Assembly (NCBI RefSeq): GCF_947489565.1
Contig: NZ_CANLEA010000007.1
Span: forward strand, 238,158 to 302,157
Reading direction: 5' to 3'
Length of the DNA stretch: 64,000 bases
Source of the DNA: an uncultured Kordia sp.
GTDB lineage: Bacteria > Bacteroidota > Bacteroidia > Flavobacteriales > Flavobacteriaceae
Shown here: piece after piece, positions 1-8,109 of the stretch
Layout: each line of letters opens with the position of its first letter
Numbering within the stretch: the stretch's first letter is position 1
Translations under genes and position numbers: made by a program
Notes under the pieces: generated by a model
The model's input: the letters and a program-made list of their open reading frames with translations, nothing else
Told to the model about the DNA's origin: nothing
The model's database searches: none

Positions 1-606
1 TCAAAAGGAGAAATACGCACCAAACGATGCACACCATTTTCACCTTTCAACCAACCAAAAGCATAATCGCCTTCAATCTCTAAGGTAACAGTTTTAATTC
101 CAGCCACATCACCTTCTTGGTAGTTGAGTTCTTTGACTTTATAACCTTGTTTTTCGGCAAACATCAAGTACATTCGCATGAGCATGCTTGCCCAATCACA
201 ACTTTCAGTTCCGCCAGCTCCAGCCGTAATTTGTAGTACAGCACTCATACTGTCGCCTTCTTCAGACAACATATTTCGGAACTCTAAATCTTCTATTTTA
301 GTCGTTGTTTTTTCAAATTGTGTTTCGACTTCTTCTAGGGAAGCGTCGCCTTCTTTATAGAATTCATAGAGCACTTCCAAATCGCCGATTAAATCGGAAA
401 CTTCATTATAATCACTAACCCATTTTTTTTCTCCACGGAGCTGTTTCATAATGATTTCAGCTTCTTTCGGGTTGTCCCAAAAGTCAGGAGCATAGGTTTT
501 TTCTTCTTCGTTGGAAATTTCTATCAGTTTGGCATCTATGTCAAAGATACCTCCTTAACGCACCAAGGCGATTGATAAGATCTTTTATCTGATCTGATGT
601 TATCAT
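1..606 (-). CDS. prfB: Peptide chain release factor 2 (RF2), partial
   Basis: This is the N-terminal part of RF2, which recognises UGA and UAA stop codons in the ribosome; the C-terminal part with the GGQ loop lies beyond the left edge. Starting from the ATG at 606, the first 21 codons lead into an in-frame UGA (543-541) and translation resumes in the +1 frame. After the shift the product reads DIDAKLIEISNEEE and continues through 'AGAGGTESCDWASMLMRMY', the family's conserved core region, to 'GVHRLVRISPF'. The shift makes the gene appear broken in a simple ORF scan, but this is the normal autoregulated form. No SD is needed for initiation in this phylum, yet an internal SD-like AGGAGG is kept at the shift site. 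Confidence 0.95.
540..555 (-). promoter_or_regulatory. prfB programmed +1 frameshift site
   Basis: On the minus strand the sequence reads AGG AGG TAT CTT TGA C. The anti-SD-pairing AGGAGG, the slippery CTT and the stop UGA followed by C are the three established elements of the RF2 autoregulatory frameshift. Low RF2 leaves UGA unread and promotes the +1 shift. Seen directly; the mechanism is known from E. coli. Confidence 0.95.
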
Positions 607-746
607 GTTTATTCTTTTAATTCCTACAAAAATAAGATGTTTTACGTATATTCATAGCCTAAAGTAAAAAAACCGCTAGAATCAACAATACTGCTGTTTT
701 ATGTCACAAAATCAACAGTGTTGGCTTTATATAAATAAAACGAATA

Positions 747-3173
747 ATGAATAAATATACTTTCTTGATTTTCATTTTCTTATGCACCTCTGTTGGTATT
801 TCGCAAGAAGAAAAGAAAAAGAAAATCTATCCGCGAGAACATTATACAGGACTTTTTAATTTTTCTTACGAAGAGAAAACCGATAAAATCTTTTTGGAAG
901 TAGAAAAACTGGATGAAGATTTTCTATATGTATATTCACTAGCAAGCGGTGTTGGTTCTAATGATATAGGCTTGGATAGAGGACAGATTGGCGATGGCGT
1001 TGTAGTGCAATTTCAAAAAATGGGGAACAAACTCATGTTGGTACAGCCTAATTTGCAATACAGAGCCAATACAACCAACAGTTTGGAACAAAAAAGTGTA
1101 GAGCAAGCTTTTGCGAAATCAGTGTTATTTGGTTTCCCGATTATTTCTGAAAAAGACAAAAAATATACGATTGATATAACTCCTTTTTTACTGGAAGATG
1201 CACATGGCGTAATTGAAACTTTGGCATCAAAAAAGCAAGGTGTGTATAAAATTGACAAAACTAAAAGTGCTTTGTCTATGGAAAGAACCAAAGCATTTCC
1301 CCAAAATGTAGAGTTTGAAGCTTTATTAACGTTTAAAGGAAAACCTAAAGGCGGAAATATTACAAGTGTTACACCAAACGCTTCTTTAGTTTCTGTAATT
1401 CAACATCATTCGTTTGTAGCATTGCCAGACGATAATTATAAACCAAGAGTCTTTGATCCGCGTAGTGGCGCGATTTATATTTCATATTACGATTATGCCA
1501 CGCCGATTCAAGAACCGATGATGAAACGTTTTGTGACGCGTCATCGTTTGGAAAAGAAAAATCCGAATGCAACAAAAAGCGAAGCTAAAGAGCCTATTGT
1601 ATATTATTTAGATCCGGGAACACCTGAACCAGTACGTTCGGCATTGTTAGATGGAGCTCGTTGGTGGAATGAAGCGTATGAAGCTATTGGCTATACGAAT
1701 GCATTTCAGGTAAAAATGTTGCCAAAAGATGCCGATCCGATGGATGTACGCTATAATGTAATTCAGTGGGTACATCGTTCTACACGTGGATGGAGTTATG
1801 GAGCAAGTGTGGTGGATCCTCGAACTGGAGAAATTATCAAAGGACATGTAAGTTTAGGAAGTTTACGTATTCGTCAAGATTTTTTAATTGCACAAGCTTT
1901 ATTGAATGCTCCTTTTGAAAAAAATGATGCCAATTATCAGCCAATGTTACAAATGGCATTGGCACGTATTCGTCAATTATCGGCACATGAAGTTGGACAT
2001 ACCATAGGATTTGCACATAATTTTGCAGCAAGTACCAATAATAGAAGTTCTGTGATGGATTATCCGCATCCGACCATAAACATTAAGAATGGAAAAATTG
2101 ACTTATCTGATGCGTATGCTGTGGGAATTGGATCTTGGGATAAAGTTACGGTAGCATATTCATACTCGGAGTTCAAATCTGCGGAAGCGGAAAAAAAAGA
2201 ATTGCGAAAAATTTTAGACAAAGCTTATAAAGCGGGACATCGTTTTATTTCGGATGCAGATGCACGACCAATTGGTGGCGCACATGCAAATGCACATTTG
2301 TGGGACAATGGGAAAAGTGCAGTTTCGGAACTAGAAAATGTACTAGATGTCCGTGCATTGGCAATCAAAAACTTCTCAAAAGATAATATTCGTAGTTACG
2401 AGTCTTATACTGTTTTAGAAGACGTGTTTGTGCCGTTATACTTCTTCCATAGATATCAAACAGAAGCTACTTCTAAGCTAATTGGAGGATTGGAATACAA
2501 TTATGCCACAAAAGGTGATGGACAGTTAATTACCGAAGTTGTTTCACCAAAAAAACAGCGCGAAGCCTTAAGTGCAATTTTGGAAACACTAAATGCCAAA
2601 ACGCTGGAAATTCCGAAAGAAATACTCGATATGTTTCCACCAAGAGCGTATTCATACCGTAGATCAAGAGAATCATTTAAAGGAAATACAGGTGTCGCTT
2701 TTGATGCGGTGAGTCCAGCTGCAACAGCAAGTGATATGACATTGTCGTTTTTGTTTCATCCAGAACGTGTAGCGCGTTTAATTCAACAAAAAAGCCTGAA
2801 TAAGAGACAATTGGATTTTATGGAAATGACTGAAATGATTTTGGAGAAAACATTATATAAAAACTATGCTAAAGCGTATGAAAGTGAATTAGGACACGCC
2901 GTGAATATAAATGTATTAAAGCATTTAATGTACTTGGCAAAACATCCAAACGCATCACCAGCGGTAAAAGCACAAAGTCAATATGTATTGCATACACTCA
3001 AGCAAAAAATTGCAAGTAAAAAATATAAGGAGTCGGAGAAAGCGTACCAATTTTATTATTTAGAAATGTTAGATCAGTTTAAAAAATATCCTGAAAAATT
3101 TAAAAAAGAAGCATCTCCAAAAATCCCTGATGGTTCTCCAATTGGAACTGACAATTGTCATTATAATCATTAA
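747..3173 (+). CDS. Exported zinc-dependent metalloprotease (DUF5117/DUF5118 type)
   Basis: A secreted or periplasmic metallopeptidase of 808 residues. Residues 1-19 form a signal peptide ending before QEEKKKK. The metzincin zinc signature HEVGHTIGFAH is at residues 414-424 (three His ligands, catalytic Glu415) and a Met-turn-like SVMDYP follows about 20 residues later. The long N-terminal and C-terminal flanks match the arrangement of Bacteroidota proteins annotated with DUF5117 and DUF5118 around a zincin core. The substrate is unknown. It is monocistronic, divergent from prfB, and is followed by an intergenic repeat region. Family assignment is confident; physiological role is not. Confidence 0.88.
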   Translation: MNKYTFLIFIFLCTSVGISQEEKKKKIYPREHYTGLFNFSYEEKTDKIFLEVEKLDEDFLYVYSLASGVGSNDIGLDRGQIGDGVVVQFQKMGNKLMLVQPNLQYRANTTNSLEQKSVEQAFAKSVLFGFPIISEKDKKYTIDITPFLLEDAHGVIETLASKKQGVYKIDKTKSALSMERTKAFPQNVEFEALLTFKGKPKGGNITSVTPNASLVSVIQHHSFVALPDDNYKPRVFDPRSGAIYISYYDYATPIQEPMMKRFVTRHRLEKKNPNATKSEAKEPIVYYLDPGTPEPVRSALLDGARWWNEAYEAIGYTNAFQVKMLPKDADPMDVRYNVIQWVHRSTRGWSYGASVVDPRTGEIIKGHVSLGSLRIRQDFLIAQALLNAPFEKNDANYQPMLQMALARIRQLSAHEVGHTIGFAHNFAASTNNRSSVMDYPHPTINIKNGKIDLSDAYAVGIGSWDKVTVAYSYSEFKSAEAEKKELRKILDKAYKAGHRFISDADARPIGGAHANAHLWDNGKSAVSELENVLDVRALAIKNFSKDNIRSYESYTVLEDVFVPLYFFHRYQTEATSKLIGGLEYNYATKGDGQLITEVVSPKKQREALSAILETLNAKTLEIPKEILDMFPPRAYSYRRSRESFKGNTGVAFDAVSPAATASDMTLSFLFHPERVARLIQQKSLNKRQLDFMEMTEMILEKTLYKNYAKAYESELGHAVNINVLKHLMYLAKHPNASPAVKAQSQYVLHTLKQKIASKKYKESEKAYQFYYLEMLDQFKKYPEKFKKEASPKIPDGSPIGTDNCHYNH

Positions 3174-3181
3174 GGATTGAA

Positions 3182-3247
3182 GATTAACGATTGATGATTT
3201 TTGATTAACGATTTTTGGATACTGAATACTGAATACTGAATACTGAA
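3182..3247. repeat. Short simple repeats after the metalloprotease gene
   Basis: Two imperfect copies of a GATTAACGATT-type unit (3182-3216) are followed by four perfect copies of the heptamer TACTGAA (3220-3247). They sit just past the stop codon, in the manner of the other gene-end microsatellites in this window (41270, 42561). Confidence 0.8.
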
Positions 3248-3255
3248 TTATGAAG

Positions 3256-3301
3256 CACTTCTCGATACAATTTTCTTAATAGAAAATCACTCGAAGTGAC
3301 G
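3256..3301 (-). repeat. Dispersed hairpin repeat, copy 1
   Basis: The outer conserved blocks are CACTTCTCGATACA on the left and TCACTCGAAGTGACG on the right. Between them is a perfect stem, ATTTTCT-TAAT-AGAAAAT. The same outer blocks enclose different central stems at 20601, 41309, 63741 and 63902. This copy is inverted relative to those at 20601 and 41309. Confidence 0.85.
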
Positions 3302-3428
3302 TTATGGTAAAAAATAAATTATCAATTCGAGCATTATCGTAGATACCGAGCGTAGCTCATGAGAATGTCTTGAAACCATAAAATATCTCAATACACAATA
3401 CTAAAACCTCAATACTTTTATATAAAAA

Positions 3429-4451
3429 ATGCGAATTAATTTAATAAGTGATACGGTTACAAAGCCGACTCCAGCAATGCTAAAAGCTATGTTTGATGCA
3501 AAAGTTGGAGATGATGTTTTTAAAAAAGATGAATCCATCAACCATTTAGAGAAAAAAGTTGCTGAAATGTTTGGCAAAGAAGCCGCTTTGTTTTTTCCTA
3601 GCGGAACCATGGCAAATCAAACGGCCATCAAATTACATACAAATCCTGGCGATCAAGTGATTTGTGATAAAGATGCACATATTTATAATTATGAAGGTGG
3701 CGGCGTAAGTTTCAACAGTGGCGCTTCTTGTAAATTAATAGATGGACATCGCGGAATGTTTACGGCAGCACAAGCCAAAGCAGCTATTAACCCACCAGAT
3801 TTTTATCACAGTCCATTAAGTGCATTAATTGCGTTGGAAAATACGGCCAATAGAGGCGGAGGCGCTTGTTGGGATTTTAGTGAGATTGAAAAAATACATG
3901 CAGTAGCGCGTGAAAATGATTTAGGTTTTCACCTAGATGGAGCACGTTTATGGAATGCCTTGGTAGAAAAAGGAGAAACACCAGAACAGTATGGAAAACT
4001 ATTTGATACAATTTCTGTGTGCTTATCTAAAGGGTTAGGTTGTCCTGTAGGTTCTGTATTGGTTGCTGATGAAGAAATGATTCATAAAGCGCTGCGAATT
4101 CGAAAAATATTAGGTGGCGGAATGCGTCAAGCTGGATATTTAGCTGCCGCTGGAACATATGCATTAGACCATCATATAGAACGTTTGGCAGAAGATCATG
4201 ACAAGGCAAAAGAAATTGGAAGAGTGCTAGAAAGTTTGGCCATTATCAAAAAAGTAGAACCCATAGATACAAATATCATCATCTTTTATCTGCAAGATGA
4301 TATTGACGAACAAGATTTCTTAACCAAATTAGATACACTCGGAATAGACTTAATTGGTATGGGAAGTGGAAAACTCCGCATTGTCACACATTTAGATTAT
4401 ACAGCGGCTATGCATCAAGAGTTTTTAAAAGTCATACAGCAGATAATGTAA
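3429..4451 (+). CDS. ltaE: Low-specificity L-threonine aldolase
   Basis: A PLP enzyme of fold type I that cleaves L-threonine or L-allo-threonine to glycine and acetaldehyde in the cytoplasm. The N-terminus 'INLISDTVTKPT' and the segment 'DDVFKKDESINHLE' are typical of the family. The PLP lysine is K201 in SVCLSKGLGCPVGS, and 'LDGARLWNA' supplies the cofactor Asp. At 340 residues it has the normal full length. It is a single gene ending in the terminator at 4467. The start is placed at the only good ATG before the conserved N-terminus. Confidence 0.93.
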   Translation: MRINLISDTVTKPTPAMLKAMFDAKVGDDVFKKDESINHLEKKVAEMFGKEAALFFPSGTMANQTAIKLHTNPGDQVICDKDAHIYNYEGGGVSFNSGASCKLIDGHRGMFTAAQAKAAINPPDFYHSPLSALIALENTANRGGGACWDFSEIEKIHAVARENDLGFHLDGARLWNALVEKGETPEQYGKLFDTISVCLSKGLGCPVGSVLVADEEMIHKALRIRKILGGGMRQAGYLAAAGTYALDHHIERLAEDHDKAKEIGRVLESLAIIKKVEPIDTNIIIFYLQDDIDEQDFLTKLDTLGIDLIGMGSGKLRIVTHLDYTAAMHQEFLKVIQQIM

Positions 4452-4466
4452 GTAAAAACAAAGCAT

Positions 4467-4497
4467 AAAAAAAGCAGCGATTTCAGCTGCTTTTTTT
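4467..4497. terminator. Bidirectional terminator between ltaE and the YegP-like gene
   Basis: The stem AGCAGC/GCTGCT is flanked by an A-run on the left and a T-run on the right, so it can terminate both converging genes. Confidence 0.88.
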
Positions 4498-4512
4498 ATA
4501 ATAGTATTTTTT

Positions 4513-4842
4513 CTACTCTGTTAGGTCTTTCGTTTCTGCGCTTCCAGCATTTTTCTTTACAGATTCAATTCCGTTTTCCATTCCTGCTTCACTAGCGTAC
4601 ATTTGACTACTTCCAATTATCTGTCCGTTACCAGCTTTTAAATTGAAGTGGAACTTTCCATTTTTAGCAGTTTTACGCTCAAATTTACTATCATCAGTTG
4701 AATTCTTTTTACAAGAATCTATACCGTTTTTAGCCCCGCTCTTATCAGCATATCCTTGGCTTGACATAATAATTTGCCCATTCTTAGCTTTTAGATTAAA
4801 GTAGAATTTTTGATTGTTTTCACTTTGGAATAATTCAAACAT
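4513..4842 (-). CDS. YegP-like DUF1508 protein, two repeats
   Basis: A small 109-residue cytoplasmic protein built from two DUF1508 repeats. Each repeat has the pattern F-x-F-N-L-K-A-x-N-G-Q-I-I-x-S-S-Q-x-Y near residues 13-31 and 63-81, followed by xxGxxNGIxSxKKN. Tandem DUF1508 repeats are typical of the YegP family, found in many bacteria. Its biochemical role is not established. It converges on ltaE and shares its terminator. Confidence 0.9.
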   Translation of the reverse strand: MFELFQSENNQKFYFNLKAKNGQIIMSSQGYADKSGAKNGIDSCKKNSTDDSKFERKTAKNGKFHFNLKAGNGQIIGSSQMYASEAGMENGIESVKKNAGSAETKDLTE

Positions 4843-5091
4843 AGTTAATTAGAGATTTAGTTAGATGAGTAAATATATCAAAATATATTGGGAAAAGAAA
4901 TGCTATAAAGTTCAATTTGGAAGTTTATACAGGGTTTTTCCCTAAAAAATGCTTTTTAACGATAAAAAAAAGTAGTTCAACCAAATATTATGCTGGCATA
5001 ACATTTAGATAATGGTTTTCTGTTTCAAATAAATAATTTCGTACATTGTTAATCATTAATAACAATAAATAAATAATTAATCATTTAAGAC

Positions 5092-6771
5092 ATGAGAAAA
5101 AAACTATTTTTCGGACTAGCCTTAGCCTTTGGTTCTTTTGCATTCGCACAAGATTTACCAACAAATCCCGAGCCAGGTAAATGTTATGTTCGTTGTGTCA
5201 CTCCTGATGTGTATGAGAATCAGGATGTACAGATTATGGTATCACCAGCTTACAAAAAGCTGAAAGTTGTCCCAGCTAAGTATACCACAGTAAACGAAAC
5301 TGTAGTATCAAAGGTTGCAGGAGAAGAATTAGCTATTGTCCCAGCTGAGTACGGAACTGAAACTTTTGAAGTAGTAACTAAGGAAGCATCTCAACGTTTA
5401 GTGAAAGTCCCTTCACAAAAAAGTAGAGATACTGAAACTGTAGTTGTGAAAGAAGCAAGTTACAGATTGAAATTGGTTCCTGCAGTGTATGAAACTAGAA
5501 CTTTTGACGTTGTAACAAGACCTGCATATCAAAAGGTAGAAATTGTACCAGCTGTGTATGAAACAAGAGATGTAGTCATCATGGTGAAAGAAGCTTCTCA
5601 ACGTTTAGAGGTTATTCCTGCTGAGTGGGGAAAAGAAACTGTAACGTATAAGAAGAGAGAATACGGATCTTCAATTAGTGTTGTAAAAGCATCTTTTTCA
5701 AGTGATTTTGAAACTATTGAAGTAAAACCAGCTGCTGCTGAATGGCAAATGAGTGAAATTCCTCCAGCAGATTGTAATTCTTCTAACCCAGACGATTGTA
5801 GATACTGGTGTTACAAAGCTATTCCAGCTCAAAATGAAATTGTACCAGTACAACGTTTAGCTGCTGATGCTTCTTCAGTAAGAACTCCTGATTGTGATCC
5901 TAACAACAATGGTGGAAAGCCATGTGGAGAAGGAACATTTACAAGAACTATTATGGTAACTCCAGCTAGTACACGTGTAATTCCTATTCCTGAAGTTACA
6001 AAAACTATCAAGAAAACAGTAATGGTAACACCTCCAACAACACGTGTCATTGATGTTCCTGCGGAAATTAAAACAATGAAGCGTAGAGTAATGGTAACTC
6101 CTCCAACTACGGAAAGAGTTGAAATTCCTGCTGTAACTGAAACAGTAAAGAAAACAATCATTACAAACGAAAGCACACGTGTGGAAGATATTCCATCTAC
6201 AAGCAAAACGTTTAAGAAAACGGTAATGACTTCTGCACCAAGCACAAGAACAATTCCAATTTCTCAAAAAGAAGCTACTTTAAAAACTACAAAATTAGTA
6301 GAAGATTCTCGTGTAGTTGAAACTGAAATTCCTGCGGTTTACAAAACAGTAACGAAAGAAGTATTGACTAAAAAAGGTGGTTTAACTACTTGGAAAGAAG
6401 TTGATTGTAAATTGTTGACATATAACAACTTAAACATTAACTGGAACTTAGGTAGTGCAACTTTAACAGAAGCAGCTAAGCGTGAAATTGATAGTAAATT
6501 ATTACCAATTTTACAAAGTGGAGTTTCTGTAGAGATTGCTTCTCACACAGATTCAAGAGGAACTGCTTCTAGTAACGAAGCTTTATCTCAAAGAAGAGCA
6601 CAAGCAGTTACTAACTACTTAATTTCTAAAGGAATCAACGCTAGTAAGATTGTTTCTAACGGATACGGAGAAAGAAGATTATTAAACAGATGTAAAGATG
6701 GTGTTTCTTGTACAGAAAGAGAGCACTTAGCTAACAGAAGAACTCAATTTAGAGTATTAGATCAAAAATAA
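5092..6771 (+). CDS. Repeat-rich OmpA-family outer-membrane protein
   Basis: A 559-residue exported protein. A signal peptide ends at FAFAQ (about residue 20). Residues 45-210 hold repeats of about 33 residues containing 'EASxRLxxVPAVYETR'. Residues 280-440 hold shorter repeats of about 22 residues with 'KKTVMVTPPTTRV.P'. Two cysteine pairs occur (CYVRC near 27, DCRYWCYK near 228). The C-terminal 110 residues are an OmpA peptidoglycan-binding domain with SHTDSRG, LSQRRAQAV, GYGERR and NRRTQFRV. It probably anchors a fibrous repeat region to the cell wall or outer membrane. The partner of the repeats is unknown. It is monocistronic with its own terminator. Confidence 0.9.
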   Translation: MRKKLFFGLALAFGSFAFAQDLPTNPEPGKCYVRCVTPDVYENQDVQIMVSPAYKKLKVVPAKYTTVNETVVSKVAGEELAIVPAEYGTETFEVVTKEASQRLVKVPSQKSRDTETVVVKEASYRLKLVPAVYETRTFDVVTRPAYQKVEIVPAVYETRDVVIMVKEASQRLEVIPAEWGKETVTYKKREYGSSISVVKASFSSDFETIEVKPAAAEWQMSEIPPADCNSSNPDDCRYWCYKAIPAQNEIVPVQRLAADASSVRTPDCDPNNNGGKPCGEGTFTRTIMVTPASTRVIPIPEVTKTIKKTVMVTPPTTRVIDVPAEIKTMKRRVMVTPPTTERVEIPAVTETVKKTIITNESTRVEDIPSTSKTFKKTVMTSAPSTRTIPISQKEATLKTTKLVEDSRVVETEIPAVYKTVTKEVLTKKGGLTTWKEVDCKLLTYNNLNINWNLGSATLTEAAKREIDSKLLPILQSGVSVEIASHTDSRGTASSNEALSQRRAQAVTNYLISKGINASKIVSNGYGERRLLNRCKDGVSCTEREHLANRRTQFRVLDQK

Positions 6772-6798
6772 TCTAAAACACTAAGTTTTGATAAAATA

Positions 6799-6832
6799 CA
6801 AAAAGGGAAGTCAATTGACTTCCCTTTTTTTG
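6799..6832 (+). terminator. Terminator of the OmpA-family gene
   Basis: A perfect 20-base palindrome (GGGAAGTCAA/TTGACTTCCC) is followed by seven T. Confidence 0.92.
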
Positions 6833-6856
6833 TTTGGTATTATAATTAGAATTGAT

Positions 6857-7114
6857 CTAGAGCGGACACCAAAAAGAATCTACACAATGTCCTAAAGAGC
6901 AAGTTCCATATAAGCTGTTGTCTGGACAGTCTAAAACATCTGCTGTTAAAGGAAGAGGTTCTGGAGTATCATCTTTTGGGCAACCACCGTAAAGAAATGA
7001 TCTCAATATAGTCTCACAATAACCACCAGTCTCTGCACCACCAGAAATAGTATTTTGAATGTTTGAAATTGATTCTTTGTTAAGTCTCAAATTTTTTAAG
7101 CTTCTTTTTTTCAT
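6857..7114 (-). CDS. GG-leader RiPP-type precursor peptide 1
   Basis: An 85-residue ribosomal peptide precursor. The leader starts MKKRSLKNLRLNKESIS and ends in ISGG (residue 26), matching the Bacteroidota 'natural product precursor, GG' family, often labelled class I lanthipeptide precursor. The core of about 59 residues carries six Cys and many Thr/Ser, plus a proline-rich centre. No lanthionine synthetase, radical SAM enzyme or peptidase-exporter is present in the window, so modification is unproven. Its upstream 140 bases and leader are near copies of those of the neighbouring precursor at 7339-7548. Confidence 0.82.
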   Translation of the reverse strand: MKKRSLKNLRLNKESISNIQNTISGGAETGGYCETILRSFLYGGCPKDDTPEPLPLTADVLDCPDNSLYGTCSLGHCVDSFWCPL

Positions 7115-7255
7115 AATAAATAATTTTAAATGTTTGTTGAGTAATTCATAGTTGTTTAAAATTAGCTTGATAGTCCTTGAAGTTTTTGAGGAAATTTCTG
7201 AAAATATCTTTTCAATTGCTGAAATAAAAAAAGAGCTACTTTTTATAGTAACTCT
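7115..7255 (-). repeat. Duplicated precursor upstream region, copy A
   Basis: This region aligns along its whole length with 7549-7687, including the terminator hairpin, the TTCAATTGCTGAAA block and TAATAAATAATTTTAAA next to the start codon. Copy B is upstream of the other precursor. The similarity continues into the leader codons and stops in the core. Confidence 0.85.
7225..7255 (-). terminator. Minus-strand terminator after precursor 2
   Basis: On the minus strand AGAGTTAC pairs with GTAGCTCT through one G-U wobble and is followed by seven T. On the plus strand the wobble becomes a C/A mismatch, so it is strand-specific. It is a near copy of the ybaB terminator at 7660. Confidence 0.8.
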
Positions 7256-7338
7256 CTATTCAAAAAAGGGATATTTTTTTACTTATAAAAACTGTCTCAT
7301 CCTAAAAAGATATAGCAAGTTTTAAAGAATTGTGAATA

Positions 7339-7548
7339 CTAACGTGGTCCTGGACATCCAACAGCATCTGTTATTGGAGAAGGAACAGGGTCTTTAGTTG
7401 GTTCTGGAGCTGGACATTGCAAAATTAGGCTGACAGTATTACATCCGCCTGTTTTTGATTCAGGGAAAAGTCCTCCAGTAATACAATATTCAAAATTTGA
7501 AATTGCTTGCTTGTTTAAGGCAAGATTCTTTAAGCTTCTTTTTTTCAT
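7339..7548 (-). CDS. GG-leader RiPP-type precursor peptide 2
   Basis: A 69-residue precursor with leader MKKRSLKNLALNKQAIS and a GG site at about residue 26. The core is rich in Pro (APEPTKDPVPSP) and has three Cys; a fourth Cys lies in the leader. It is the closest relative of the peptide at 6857-7114, sharing the leader and upstream DNA but not the core. This pattern of conserved leader with a changed core is usual for RiPP paralogues. Function is unknown, and no maturation gene is nearby. Confidence 0.8.
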   Translation of the reverse strand: MKKRSLKNLALNKQAISNFEYCITGGLFPESKTGGCNTVSLILQCPAPEPTKDPVPSPITDAVGCPGPR

Positions 7549-7687
7549 AATAAATAATTTTAAACGTTTATGAGTAATTAATAGTTGTTTAAAATTAGAT
7601 TGAGAATCCTTAAAATTTTTGAGGAGATTTCTGAAAATACCTTTTCAATTGCTGAAACTAAAAAAGAGCTACTTTTACAGTAACTCT
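7549..7687 (-). repeat. Duplicated precursor upstream region, copy B
   Basis: Near copy of 7115-7255 with scattered substitutions and small gaps. It contains the ybaB terminator at one end and the precursor 2 start at the other, so the duplicated unit was terminator plus promoter plus leader. Confidence 0.85.
7660..7687 (-). terminator. ybaB terminator
   Basis: The minus-strand hairpin AGAGTTAC/GTAGCTCT with a T-run lies 30 bases past the ybaB stop codon. Confidence 0.8.
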
Positions 7688-7716
7688 TTCTTTATGTTAT
7701 AGTAGATGTAATTATT

Positions 7717-8040
7717 TTAAGAAAACATATCCATACCAGGAATATTAGGCATTCCATCTTTGGCTACGGCTGATACTTCTGTTTCATGTACTTCACCAGC
7801 GCGTTTTATAGCTTTATTTAATGTTAAAATTAAATAATCTTCTAATTGTTCTTTATCTTCCAAAAGTTCATCAGCAATCGTAATTGCCTTAATCTCGCGA
7901 TTAGCAGTTACAGTCACACTTATTAAACCATCAGAACTTTTCTCATCAATCAAAACAGAATGCAAACGTTGCTTCGTTTCTTCTACTTTTTTCTGGGTTT
8001 CTTTGAGTTTCCCCATCATTCCCATTAAGTCTCCAAACAT
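7717..8040 (-). CDS. ybaB: YbaB/EbfC nucleoid-associated protein
   Basis: A 107-residue DNA-binding protein of the YbaB/EbfC family, which forms tweezer-like dimers on the nucleoid. The sequence '[26 protein letters not shown]' type N-terminal helix, the central strands '[18 protein letters not shown]' and the C-terminal helix '[18 protein letters not shown]' fit the family, with usual length. It is transcribed away from the oligopeptidase gene and ends in its own terminator. In many bacteria it lies beside dnaX or recR, which is not the case here. Confidence 0.93.
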   Translation of the reverse strand: MFGDLMGMMGKLKETQKKVEETKQRLHSVLIDEKSSDGLISVTVTANREIKAITIADELLEDKEQLEDYLILTLNKAIKRAGEVHETEVSAVAKDGMPNIPGMDMFS

Positions 8041-8109
8041 TTGTATATATAATTAAAGGTTACTATTTGCAAAATTATTAAATTGTGAGCTTTTTAAGAG
8101 ATTTTTCAA

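Noticed and set aside
178..360. 60-codon plus-strand frame at the left edge
   Set aside because: It lies antisense to prfB, whose coding sequence is clear in this interval.
5829..6267. Two minus-strand frames of 130 and 138 codons opposite the OmpA gene
   Set aside because: They mirror the repetitive codons of the real gene, have unnatural composition, and no promoter or homology is apparent.
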